Of a stretch of DNA of 64,000 nt, positions 9,639 to 17,373 are shown in pieces; position 1 is the stretch's first letter; each line of letters begins with the position of its first letter. The notes under the pieces are model-generated. The model was not told where the DNA came from, searched no databases, and was given only the letters and a program-made list of their open reading frames with translations. Origin of the DNA: Kangiella spongicola (GTDB lineage: Bacteria; Pseudomonadota; Gammaproteobacteria; Enterobacterales; Kangiellaceae); the NCBI RefSeq assembly GCF_003194565.2, contig NZ_QICH01000001.1, forward strand, positions 1,156,305 through 1,220,304, in the 5' to 3' direction. The position numbers and the translations under genes were made by a program.

Positions 9639-10121
9639 ATGCAAATTGAAGAAAATAAAGTCGTTAAGATCGAATACACAGTGAAAACAGAAGAGGGTGT
9701 ATTAGTCGATACATCGGAAGGCAACGAGCCTTTAGCTTACTTACACGGTCACAAGAACATTATTCCAGGATTAGAGAATGCTCTAGTCGGTAAAGCTGTT
9801 GATGATGAGTTGTCTGTAACTGTAACTCCAGAAGAAGCATACGGCGAGCGCCACGAGCAACTAATCAAAGAAGTTCCAATGCAAGCATTCCAAGGCGTTG
9901 ATAAAGTCGAGCCAGGTATGCAGTTCAATGCTGAATCGCCACAAGGTCCGCAGCTAATTACTGTAACTAAAGTTGACGGTGATACGGTAACTGTAGACGG
10001 TAACCACCCACTAGCGGGCGTTACTTTAAACTTTGACGTAAAGGTTGTTGAAGTACGTGAACCAAGCGAAGAAGAACTGTCCCACGGACACGTTCATGGC
10101 GCTGGCGGTCACGAGCACTAG
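9639..10121 (+). CDS. slyD: FKBP-type peptidyl-prolyl isomerase, SlyD-like
   Basis: This is a cytoplasmic proline isomerase and chaperone. The 160 residues have the SlyD layout: FKBP strands at the N-terminus, an inserted flap (about residues 70-120) and a short C-terminal tail with five histidines (HGHVHGAGGHEH) able to bind nickel or other metals. The tail is shorter and poorer in cysteine than in E. coli SlyD, so a role in hydrogenase nickel supply is less certain. A strong terminator follows immediately, so it is a single-gene unit. Confidence 0.9.
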   Translation: MQIEENKVVKIEYTVKTEEGVLVDTSEGNEPLAYLHGHKNIIPGLENALVGKAVDDELSVTVTPEEAYGERHEQLIKEVPMQAFQGVDKVEPGMQFNAESPQGPQLITVTKVDGDTVTVDGNHPLAGVTLNFDVKVVEVREPSEEELSHGHVHGAGGHEH

Positions 10122-10126
10122 TTACT

Positions 10127-10156
10127 AAAAAGGCTTTCTTCGGAAGGCCTTTTTTT
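10127..10156 (+). terminator. Intrinsic terminator of slyD
   Basis: A 12-pair stem with one G-T pair, a TTCG tetraloop and eight T at the end of the right arm make a strong Rho-independent terminator a few bases after the stop codon. Confidence 0.92.
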
Positions 10157-10159
10157 TGC

Positions 10160-10490
10160 CTATTGCAAAGCTAAAGGCTGGTTGCTTTTCTCTGAAATCC
10201 GTTTTACATTAGCCTTAGTTATTCTCAAGAGCTGTTCGTTAAAACGCGGATAACATACGCGCAAATTATAAAGCGTGAATGTAGAATTCGAGCGAATTAG
10301 AGGCAGTCTTGTAAAGTTTGAATAATGGTGCTGGACACTAAAGTGTATCAGCGCAACGGGTTGCGCCTTAACGTGCTGACGTAAACATTCAGCATAAGAA
10401 TGACTCACAGAACTTTAATAATGAGTTGTTGTGAATGAGGACGTAACAATATGATTTATGATCAAAAGCCCTTAACATGAAGTTGTTGAT
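10160..10490. other. Hairpin-rich intergenic region before GST gene
   Basis: This 330-base stretch has no convincing gene. An 82-codon frame on the - strand has no start signal or recognisable protein. Several hairpins are visible: GCGCAA/TTGCGC at 10351-10366 inside an outer TCAGC/GCTGA pair, CACT/AGTG just before it, and AATTCG/CGAATT near 10286-10299. It may be a structured leader for the downstream gene or remnants of a repeat. Confidence 0.4.
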
Positions 10491-11153
10491 ATGACGTCTT
10501 TAGAACAGCCAATTTTAATAAGTTTTAAACTGTGCCCTTTTGTACAAAGAGCGGTTATTACTTTGTTGCACAAAAAGATTGATCACACCATTGAATACAT
10601 TGATCTACAGAAAAAGCCTGATTGGTTCTTAGAAATATCGCCACTCGGCAAAGTACCCTTGTTGAGAGTTCAAGATCATGTCTTATTCGAATCAGCGGTG
10701 ATTAACGAATATCTCGACGAAACGCATGGTGAGCCTATGTTAGCTAAAGATCCTTTAGCTAAGGCTGAGCAAAGAGCTTGGATAGAATTCAGCAGCAGCT
10801 TATTTAACGCTCAGCACCAGTTAACACAAGCTCGTCGTGAAGAAACTTACTTCAAGATTGAAGAAGATTTAACCAAAAAATTAGCACAGCTAGAGCGTAA
10901 AATTGGTAGTGACGGCTTTTTTGAAGGCAAAAAATTTACTCTAGTCGACAGCTCATTCGCTCCATTTTTAATGCGCTCACAATTAGTCGCCGACAATATT
11001 GGTGTTGATCCTGTAAGTGACTATAAAAAGATAATGAAATGGCGTGATAACTTGTTGTCGCTGTCAGAAGTGCAAAAATCAGTGTCAAAGGATTTTGAAG
11101 ATCTTTATATTGAAGGGATATTCGAGCGCGGCGGTTATTTAGCCGATCAGTAG
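10491..11153 (+). CDS. Glutathione S-transferase family protein, omega-like
   Basis: The 220-residue protein has an N-terminal thioredoxin-fold GST domain beginning with the CPFVQRA motif, whose cysteine is typical of omega and dehydroascorbate-reductase-like GSTs that act as thiol transferases. The cis-proline region is GKVPLL and the SAVINEYLDE block binds the gamma-glutamyl group. An all-helical C-terminal domain follows. The substrate is unknown. It is not the stringent starvation protein: the CPF motif and the missing sspB partner argue against that. It ends at a bidirectional terminator shared with the convergent M48 gene. Confidence 0.85.
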   Translation: MTSLEQPILISFKLCPFVQRAVITLLHKKIDHTIEYIDLQKKPDWFLEISPLGKVPLLRVQDHVLFESAVINEYLDETHGEPMLAKDPLAKAEQRAWIEFSSSLFNAQHQLTQARREETYFKIEEDLTKKLAQLERKIGSDGFFEGKKFTLVDSSFAPFLMRSQLVADNIGVDPVSDYKKIMKWRDNLLSLSEVQKSVSKDFEDLYIEGIFERGGYLADQ

Positions 11154-11174
11154 GACTGAGTTATTACTTAGCCA

Positions 11175-11206
11175 TAAAAAAGCGGGCCAAGAGGCCCGCT
11201 TTTTTT
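11175..11206. terminator. Bidirectional terminator between convergent genes
   Basis: A GC-rich stem (AGCGGGCC/GGCCCGCT) with six A before it and seven T after it can terminate both the GST gene (+) and the M48 gene (-). A perfect 14-base palindrome, GATTGTATACAATC, follows directly at 11207-11220. Confidence 0.9.
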
Positions 11207-11230
11207 GATTGTATACAATCAAAGGCTTAG

Positions 11231-12031
11231 TTACAGATGGCAGCTTGGCTTTTTGCCTTGAGCTCGTGCTTGCTGATAGATCTTTTGTGCTTCTACCATT
11301 TTCGATTTTAGGTCACGAATACGTGTTTCGTTGGCTGGGTGCGTGGACAACAATTCAGGTGGTTTACTACCCCCCATTTTCGACATATTTCTCCACAGCT
11401 CAACACTTTCAGCAGGATCGAAACCGGCTCGAGCCATCAGCTCTAAACCAATTTCATCAGCTTCTGACTCATCTTCACGACTAAAGGCTAAGCCACCTAG
11501 CTGAGTGCCGACACCCAATAAGTTCAATAACTGTTGCTTTTCAGTAGTAGGTTCGCCAGCTAAGACCGACGCCAGTTGTAAGCCAGCGCTTGAGACATAT
11601 TGATTGGAAACTCGCGCGTTACCGTGGCGTGCCCAAACGTGGCCAATTTCATGGCCGATAACGGCAGCCAGCTGACTCGGGTTGTCTGCAACCTTAAACA
11701 TACCCGTATGCACTCCAATTTTACCGCCTGGCAAGGCAAAAGCGTTTGGGCTATCGTCAACGAAGACTTTAGTTTCCCAGCGCGTGGTGCGCATATCTGG
11801 TGCCATTTTGTTCAGCTCTGGAATCATACTATTAACAATACAATTCACATACTGATTATGGCGACGGTTGGTATCAATGGTTTGGCTTTTTTTCATTGAA
11901 GCGAAGGCGGCACTGCCCATTTCGGCCATTTGCGACTCAGGGAATAGGATCAGCTGTTTTCGCCCTGTAGGTGACGTAGCGCAGGCGGTGATAAGGATAA
12001 AGGTTATAAGAGCAACTAGTGCTTTTCTCAT
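11231..12031 (-). CDS. M48 family metalloprotease lipoprotein
   Basis: This is a periplasmic, membrane-anchored zinc protease of the Ste24/HtpX-like M48 group, related to BepA and LoiP in outer-membrane quality control. The 266-residue product begins with a lipoprotein signal (lipobox ITAC near residue 17). The HEIGH zinc motif, a downstream ESEAD glutamate ligand and the terminal THP motif are present. It lacks the TPR region of BepA, so it resembles LoiP or YcaL more. I placed the start at ATG 12031 because GGAG lies 7 bases upstream; an ATG six codons earlier is less likely. Confidence 0.9.
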   Translation of the reverse strand: MRKALVALITFILITACATSPTGRKQLILFPESQMAEMGSAAFASMKKSQTIDTNRRHNQYVNCIVNSMIPELNKMAPDMRTTRWETKVFVDDSPNAFALPGGKIGVHTGMFKVADNPSQLAAVIGHEIGHVWARHGNARVSNQYVSSAGLQLASVLAGEPTTEKQQLLNLLGVGTQLGGLAFSREDESEADEIGLELMARAGFDPAESVELWRNMSKMGGSKPPELLSTHPANETRIRDLKSKMVEAQKIYQQARAQGKKPSCHL

Positions 12032-12190
12032 GTCGCGTCTCCATTGCATGTGTTGTTGCTTTATATTAGGAGCTAGGGGTTATGATGGCAATAAGGCTTT
12101 ATAAAATTTAACAATGAACCAGTCGGTTGCAAGTTAACACTAAATATAGTACTTTTTCACTGTGCTTTTGGTATAAATGGAGTATTTCGA

Positions 12191-12787
12191 GTGCGCAACA
12201 CCACAGCAAATGAGCAAGGTTCACAGCATTCAGACAAGGGCGACATGGAAGTAATTGTCTCAGTATCAGGTACTGATAATGAAGATATCATCATAACTTT
12301 GTCTGAAATTATCAATCGTTTTAACGGGCGATTGCAGGCCTCTCGTTTTCATCGTATGGATGACCGCTTTAGTGGTCTTTTCTATGTTTCTATCAATATC
12401 GCCTATTTCGGTCCTTTTAGAGCTTGCCTTGAAAGCTTGAATTCTAAAAGACTGCAATTTGAATTCTCACCAGGAAACGCCGCCTCGAGCAATGCCTTGA
12501 ACGATAAGGTTGCTTTTGATATCGAACTGTATGGTTTGCGCGATAAGGTGCTAGACGTCGAAATATTTAAGGCCTTATCGAGAAATCAACTGGTTGTTGA
12601 TGAGTTGATACGCAATCGATATATTTGTGAGTCAGGGAAAGCGGCTTATAAAGTGAAATTGCAAGTGTCGACGGACTATATCTTCGATATTGATGAAGTT
12701 GAGCGTGAGTTACAGCTATTAGCAGAAGAGCTGGGTATTCATGTAGTCATCAACTTTGATGAAGATGAATTACAGGAAGCCATTTAA
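12191..12787 (+). CDS. Tandem ACT-domain protein, GcvR-like
   Basis: The 198-residue protein has two ACT-like regions, about residues 19-90 and 110-190. The first opens with EVIVSVSGTDNEDIIITLSE, the pattern of GcvR, the glycine-cleavage repressor accessory protein. Similarity is weak in the usual glycine-binding positions, so the ligand is uncertain. It starts at GTG 12191, supported by GGAG 8 bases upstream; an internal ATG at 12245 would still keep both domains. No gcv gene is nearby. An amino-acid-sensing role is an inference from the fold. Confidence 0.65.
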   Translation: MRNTTANEQGSQHSDKGDMEVIVSVSGTDNEDIIITLSEIINRFNGRLQASRFHRMDDRFSGLFYVSINIAYFGPFRACLESLNSKRLQFEFSPGNAASSNALNDKVAFDIELYGLRDKVLDVEIFKALSRNQLVVDELIRNRYICESGKAAYKVKLQVSTDYIFDIDEVERELQLLAEELGIHVVINFDEDELQEAI

Positions 12788-12826
12788 AACTTAGGGCTTC
12801 CTGTAGAGTAACACTAAGCTTTGAAA

Positions 12827-13285
12827 CTACTCTTCAGTTTCTTTTCCTTCTATGACGAAGCCGATTCGTCTTTCAGGTTCCTCTTCTTTGACCTTTTGAA
12901 CGTAACACAGTAGTTCGATGTTATTCTGGTGCGCAAGTACCATACATGGATTCCCGCCCGCAGTTCCTTCAACACGAATTCCGTGGAAAGACTCTTGGAC
13001 TAGCCTTGAGACTTGAATTTGAAGACCACCGTTTAGAATCGCCACAATCGTAGGTTCAGCGTCTTTCGGCATCTGCTGACGCCATTTCTTAATGGTTCGG
13101 GCTAAACTGCGGATTAGCTCGCCTGCTGAGCGGTAGTCGTTAATTTCTTGGTGTGCCGTGTATAAATCTTCAAGCTCTGTTTTCGGAGGCTTAACGTCTG
13201 GGTGAACGTTATGAAACAGTTCAACCTCTTGTGGTTGACGCTGTTGAATAATGGTTTGGTAAGTGTCGTTTGAGTTATCGTTCAT
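12827..13285 (-). CDS. Hypothetical protein, 152 residues
   Basis: I do not recognise this protein. It is soluble, acidic at both ends, and has a basic helical middle (SLARTIKKWRQQMP) followed by a beta-rich section that includes AILNGGLQIQVSRLVQESF. There is no signal peptide or membrane segment. The start at ATG 13285 is favoured by AAGGA 11 bases upstream; a TTG three codons earlier is too close to that site. It lies alone, convergent with the tandem-ACT gene. Confidence 0.7.
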   Translation of the reverse strand: MNDNSNDTYQTIIQQRQPQEVELFHNVHPDVKPPKTELEDLYTAHQEINDYRSAGELIRSLARTIKKWRQQMPKDAEPTIVAILNGGLQIQVSRLVQESFHGIRVEGTAGGNPCMVLAHQNNIELLCYVQKVKEEEPERRIGFVIEGKETEE

Positions 13286-13413
13286 GTCGAGCAATATCCT
13301 TAAGTGCCACCAGTTTAAAACTGGTTAGTAATCGTATTATGCAAACGATAAACGAGGCTTAAGCAATTAGCAAGCAACGAAAGACTGGACTTAAGGACAT
13401 AGATTTACAGATA

Positions 13414-14229
13414 ATGTTCGACTTTATTAAAAACATTATTCATATTAGCCCCATGGAAGAGATCGTTTCGAACATTATTGAGTGGATTCGCGTAAACCCA
13501 CACTGGGCCGGTGCTGTGGTTTTAGCCATTGCATTCCTAGAGTCGCTAGCCATTATCGGTTTAGCCATGCCTGGCTGGTTATTGTTAGTCGGGGTTGGTG
13601 GGTTGATTGGCGCTGGGACACTAAATTTCTGGCCAATAGCTTTTTTCAGCTTTGCCGGTGCCACTTTGGGACAGGCCGTTTCGTATTTAGTCGGTGTTGC
13701 CTTCAAAGATCGAGTGCACCATTGGCCTTGGGTCGAGCGCCATCAAACCTTACTGCATCGCTCGGAAACCTTCTTCAAGAAACACGGCTTCGCGGGAATA
13801 CTTGTGGGGCAGTTCATAGGACCGATTCGAGCAGTGATTTCATTAATTGCCGGTATTCTAGATATGCCAGCTAAGAAATTCTTGTTAGCCGTGGTCATCG
13901 CAACCTTGATTTGGGCGCCAGTTTACTTAATGCCAGGCGTGGTATTAGGGGCAGCATTAAGCTTTGAGAAACAAGAAGTTATAATCCTCGTGAGCTGTAT
14001 TGTGGTTATGGCAGTCAGCCTATGGTTACTCGGTGGCTACGTGAAGCAGTTATGGCTTAGAAAGAGAGCAAAGGCTTCTGCGCAAGAAGTGTCACTAAGC
14101 CGCCATTTCCAACTCAAAATGACTGCGTCGATAGTGGCCTTTTTGAGCGTTATTGTGTTTCTAGTCTGCACTACTTACGGTGCCTTGATGATGAAACTCT
14201 CTGAGAAAATCATGGGTGTCATTGGCTGA
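13414..14229 (+). CDS. DedA family membrane protein
   Basis: DedA proteins are inner-membrane proteins now linked to polyprenyl-phosphate or phospholipid flipping and to envelope homeostasis. The 271-residue protein has a re-entrant hydrophobic region after about residue 25, the conserved GxxxGxxxxYxxG-like segment (GATLGQAVSYLVG) and the F/GRFxxxxR-like block GQFIGPIRAVISLIAG, followed by C-terminal membrane helices. Its final base starts the next gene (TGATG), so the two are probably co-translated. Confidence 0.9.
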   Translation: MFDFIKNIIHISPMEEIVSNIIEWIRVNPHWAGAVVLAIAFLESLAIIGLAMPGWLLLVGVGGLIGAGTLNFWPIAFFSFAGATLGQAVSYLVGVAFKDRVHHWPWVERHQTLLHRSETFFKKHGFAGILVGQFIGPIRAVISLIAGILDMPAKKFLLAVVIATLIWAPVYLMPGVVLGAALSFEKQEVIILVSCIVVMAVSLWLLGGYVKQLWLRKRAKASAQEVSLSRHFQLKMTASIVAFLSVIVFLVCTTYGALMMKLSEKIMGVIG

Positions 14230-14891
14230 TGGGTTTTGAAGATTTCGCAAGTAACTTTGCAGAATATTGGCAACAGTTTTTGCTGATAGCTTCAGCACAC
14301 CTGTTAGCGGTCATGAGTCCGGGCCCTGATTTTGCCATTGTTATGCGACAATCTTTAGTCTTTGGTAAGAGGTTCGCCATTATCACCAGCCTTGGCATTG
14401 GACTTGCCATTTTTGTCCACGTTGCTTACGCCGTGCTAGGCATTGGCTTACTGATTAAAAGCACCGACTGGCTCTTTAAGCTGATTCAGCTCGCCGGGGC
14501 GGGCTATTTAATCTATATCGGCTGGGGAGCGATTCGAGCTAAAGCGGAAAGTCCAAGCGCGAAGGTGAGTGCGGCACAAAGCAAAGCCATAATGACCGAA
14601 GGCAAAGCGTTTCGCCAAGGCTTTGTCACTAACGTCTTAAACCCCAAAGCGACCTTGTTTTTCTTATCGCTTTTTACCACTTTGGTCGATGCATCGACGC
14701 CGATGAGTGTACAGAGTTTTTACGGCGTCTGGATGGCGCTGGTCACAGCCGCTTGGTTTGTTTTCTTATCCTGTATTTTAGCGAGTCAAAAGGTGCGAAG
14801 CTTCTTCAATCAGTTTGGTCATTGGATAGATCGAATACTTGGCGCATTCCTAATTGCGCTGGCGCTTTTTATGCTGTGGAATATTTCTTAA
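14229..14891 (+). CDS. LysE/RhtB family amino-acid exporter
   Basis: The 220-residue membrane protein has about six hydrophobic segments and the LysE family signature AVMSPGPDFAIVMRQS near residues 28-43. Members export amino acids such as homoserine, threonine, lysine or leucine; the substrate cannot be told from sequence. It is translationally coupled to the upstream DedA gene. Confidence 0.9.
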   Translation: MGFEDFASNFAEYWQQFLLIASAHLLAVMSPGPDFAIVMRQSLVFGKRFAIITSLGIGLAIFVHVAYAVLGIGLLIKSTDWLFKLIQLAGAGYLIYIGWGAIRAKAESPSAKVSAAQSKAIMTEGKAFRQGFVTNVLNPKATLFFLSLFTTLVDASTPMSVQSFYGVWMALVTAAWFVFLSCILASQKVRSFFNQFGHWIDRILGAFLIALALFMLWNIS

Positions 14892-14924
14892 CGCAGTTTT
14901 AAGCTAGCTAAAAACACAGGCAAA

Positions 14925-16325
14925 TTAGCGCGAGGCTTTTAAAGAAATAGTGACTAAGAGACCGCCTTGCGCTTGGTTTTCAGCTCGAATAGTACCGCCG
15001 TTAATTTCAACGCCACGCTTAGCAATAGTTAAGCCTAAGCCAGTGCCACCAGAACTTCTTTCGCGTGCCTCTGTTGGACGATAGAAAGGTTCGAAGATTT
15101 TCGCTAGATGCGCTTCTTCAACTCCTTCACCTTGGTCGCTGATTAAAATTAAGAAATGTTGGCCGGCTTTTTTAAGCTGTATGGTTATTTTAGTGCCTTC
15201 TGGCGTATGGCGAATAGCATTCCGGATAACATTTTCAATTGCCCTGGCGAGCAAATTGTAATAGCCCTTGAAGTGAATGGTTGGACTTTTTAATAATACG
15301 ACTTCTTTGTCGTTAGCGGCAGCTTCGAATTGCGCATCACTGATAATAATATCGAGCAAATCGTTAACCACGAATGTATCTGGCTTACCATGTTGCTGAC
15401 CACGCTCTAGAGCCGCCACTTGTAAAAGCTCACCAATAAGCTCATCAAGCCGCTGAACTTCAACTTCAATTCGGTCGATATGCTTGGCGCACTCTGCTTG
15501 GCTGTGTTTCTGCGCAAGGCTAGCAGCAATTTGCATACGAGTTAAAGGCGAGCGTAGTTCGTGCGATACATCGCTCAGTAGGCGCTTCTGCGACATAATA
15601 ATGCGATTGATACGATCGGCCATTAGATCAAAATCTTCAGCTAGATCGTGAAACTCATCGGCACGTTTGCCAATAAAGTCTTTTGCACGAGCTTGCAAGT
15701 CGCCTTTGGCAATTGCTTTGGTGGCTTTTTGTAACTGATGAATCGGGCGAGTTAAATACCAAGCCAAAGCAAAGCACACTAAAAAGCTGATTCCGAGCGC
15801 GGCTAGCAACTGTAGAAAACTAATGGAATGATAAAACTGGCTGATGACGGTACTAAAGTGCTGTTGGCTTTTTTGCTTAATAAAAAGCAAATAGTACTGA
15901 CCTCGACTAAAAACGATTTCAGGCCCAGAATAAGAGTAATTATTAATGGTAACAGTGGCCGCTTGGTTGCGCTTTTTATAATGAGCGCTTAGCTGGTAGA
16001 TGACTTCTGGAACCTGTTTGCCAGAAATTTCATAACCTTGATTATTAATAATAAAGGTATTATCGAGAGCCTTATTGCTGCCTTCGGGTTTTATCGGCAG
16101 GCCATTTTGATACTCTTCGATAACGTGTCGGAGCTGAATGGTAATAGCGGTCTGGCGCAATAGCTCGGACTCCTGACTCGAGGCAGGAACTAAGCGAGTA
16201 TCCTTTGAGGTTAGGCTGTAGAAAAAGATAATAGTAGTTAAGGTCAGCAGCGTCGCTAACCAGAACCACAAGAAGATTTTCCAGAAAAGATTCGGCTTGG
16301 TCAGCCTACGAATCGTATGAAACAT
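14925..16325 (-). CDS. cpxA: CpxA-like sensor histidine kinase
   Basis: This is an inner-membrane sensor kinase of the envelope-stress CpxA type. The 466 residues contain a transmembrane helix at about 13-33, a periplasmic sensor loop of roughly 130 residues, a second helix near 170-190, a HAMP linker, the HisKA box SHELRSPLTR with the phospho-accepting histidine, and the ATP-binding N, G1 and G2 boxes (NAIRHTPEG, DQGEGV, GGTGLGLTIA). It overlaps the regulator gene by 20 bases. No cpxP-type gene lies nearby, so the periplasmic input may differ from E. coli. Confidence 0.9.
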   Translation of the reverse strand: MFHTIRRLTKPNLFWKIFLWFWLATLLTLTTIIFFYSLTSKDTRLVPASSQESELLRQTAITIQLRHVIEEYQNGLPIKPEGSNKALDNTFIINNQGYEISGKQVPEVIYQLSAHYKKRNQAATVTINNYSYSGPEIVFSRGQYYLLFIKQKSQQHFSTVISQFYHSISFLQLLAALGISFLVCFALAWYLTRPIHQLQKATKAIAKGDLQARAKDFIGKRADEFHDLAEDFDLMADRINRIIMSQKRLLSDVSHELRSPLTRMQIAASLAQKHSQAECAKHIDRIEVEVQRLDELIGELLQVAALERGQQHGKPDTFVVNDLLDIIISDAQFEAAANDKEVVLLKSPTIHFKGYYNLLARAIENVIRNAIRHTPEGTKITIQLKKAGQHFLILISDQGEGVEEAHLAKIFEPFYRPTEARERSSGGTGLGLTIAKRGVEINGGTIRAENQAQGGLLVTISLKASR

Positions 16326-17004
16326 ACTGGTAGCCTACGCCGCGTACGGTTTTGATTCGTTCTTCACCTGTTTTATCGGTGCCAAGTTTGCGTCTTAAAT
16401 TACTGATATGCATATCGATACTGCGATCGTAAGCTTCTAGCGAACGCCCTAGACACTTCTCCGATAAATCGTCACGCTTGACCAACTCGCCTGCTTGGCT
16501 GGTTAATAAATAAAGAATATCGAACTCTGTGGCAGTAAGCTTCATCGCTTTATTGTCGACTAGCGCTTCGCGCGAACCTGGGTTGATATATAAATCGTCA
16601 AGATGAATCGAGCGTAGCTTCTTTTTCTTGCGACTATAGTCAGTTTCAGTACGGCGTAAAATAGAGCGGATTCGAGCGGTGAGTTCGCGTGGATTACACG
16701 GCTTACCGATATAATCATCAGCACCAAGCTCTAAGCCTACGATTCGGTCAATTTCGTCACCACGAGCTGTCAGCATTAAAATAGGAACTTGAGATTCTTT
16801 ACGAACTTCTTTAAGAACGTCGAAACCATTCATGTTGGGCAACATGACGTCGAGCACCATTAAGTCAAAAGTATCGTTCAATATTAGCTTTGCCGCAGAA
16901 GCTCCGTCGTGAGCTACGGTGATATCAAAGTTTTCTTGAGACAGGTATTCCTGTAGAAGCTGACAAAGCTCTATATCATCATCTGCAAGTAATAATTTGA
17001 CCAT
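16306..17004 (-). CDS. cpxR: CpxR-like OmpR-family response regulator
   Basis: The 232-residue regulator has a receiver domain with acidic pocket DDD at residues 8-10, phospho-acceptor Asp in LMVLDVMLP, Thr in LMLTARG and Lys in IGKPCN, then a winged-helix DNA-binding domain from about residue 135. It should be phosphorylated by the overlapping CpxA-like kinase. The upstream region holds an inverted repeat of TGTAAAG that may be its own operator. Confidence 0.92.
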   Translation of the reverse strand: MVKLLLADDDIELCQLLQEYLSQENFDITVAHDGASAAKLILNDTFDLMVLDVMLPNMNGFDVLKEVRKESQVPILMLTARGDEIDRIVGLELGADDYIGKPCNPRELTARIRSILRRTETDYSRKKKKLRSIHLDDLYINPGSREALVDNKAMKLTATEFDILYLLTSQAGELVKRDDLSEKCLGRSLEAYDRSIDMHISNLRRKLGTDKTGEERIKTVRGVGYQYVSYDS

Positions 17005-17084
17005 TAAAAGTTCCTATAAATAGACACATGAGGCTGTGCTTGCCTTATTTTTTGCTCATATTAGCATGAGGGCTTAAGTTCTAG

Positions 17085-17111
17085 TGTAAAGAATAGTCAG
17101 TCGCCTTTACA
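17085..17111. promoter_or_regulatory. Inverted TGTAAAG repeat upstream of cpxR
   Basis: TGTAAAG at 17085-17091 and CTTTACA at 17105-17111 form a perfect 7-base inverted repeat spaced by 13 bases. CpxR boxes contain GTAAA half-sites, normally as direct repeats, so this is a candidate autoregulatory site in an inverted arrangement. It lies 80-107 bases upstream of the cpxR start. Confidence 0.45.
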
Positions 17112-17220
17112 TATCTTTTCTCAGAATTTACTCAAGCCCCAAACACCTAGACGTTTTAGTTAGGTATAGTGTACCTCGAAGGTTAGCGATGTGTGTACCC
17201 CCGCATGATGCTAATCCAAA

Positions 17221-17304
17221 GTATGAATGTTCTCCTTATTGAACTTACCCCTGTATAAATTCATACCATTAGTGAGTAGGGCCGACTTAGTCGGCCCTTT
17301 TTTA
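17221..17304 (+). ncRNA. Candidate small RNA ending at an orphan terminator
   Basis: The gap 17005-17373 has no gene on the + strand, yet it carries a strong + strand terminator. Just upstream, GTATGAAT (17221-17228) and ATTCATAC (17259-17266) form a perfect 8-base stem around a 30-base loop containing TCTCCTTA, complementary to a Shine-Dalgarno sequence. Possible -10 elements are TATAGT at 17165-17170 or TATAAT-like TATAAA at 17254-17259, neither with a good -35. The 5' end is therefore unknown; the range given covers only the structured part. Confidence 0.4.
17278..17304 (+). terminator. Orphan intrinsic terminator
   Basis: AGGGCCGA/TCGGCCCT with a five-base loop and a T-rich right flank (T run ending at 17304-17307) is a strong + strand terminator. 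The gene upstream (cpxR) runs the other way, so it must end some other + transcript. Confidence 0.88.
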
Positions 17305-17373
17305 TTCCTGAGATAAAAAGAAATATTTGTTATGATTGACCCAAATCAAAAAGGAATCCTCTAGACCTCGGCC

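Noticed and set aside
10160..10408. 82-codon open frame on the - strand
   Set aside because: No start signal, no recognisable protein, and the region is dominated by hairpins.
10491..11153. Stringent starvation protein A (SspA)
   Set aside because: The sequence has a CPF catalytic motif of omega-type GSTs and no adjacent sspB.
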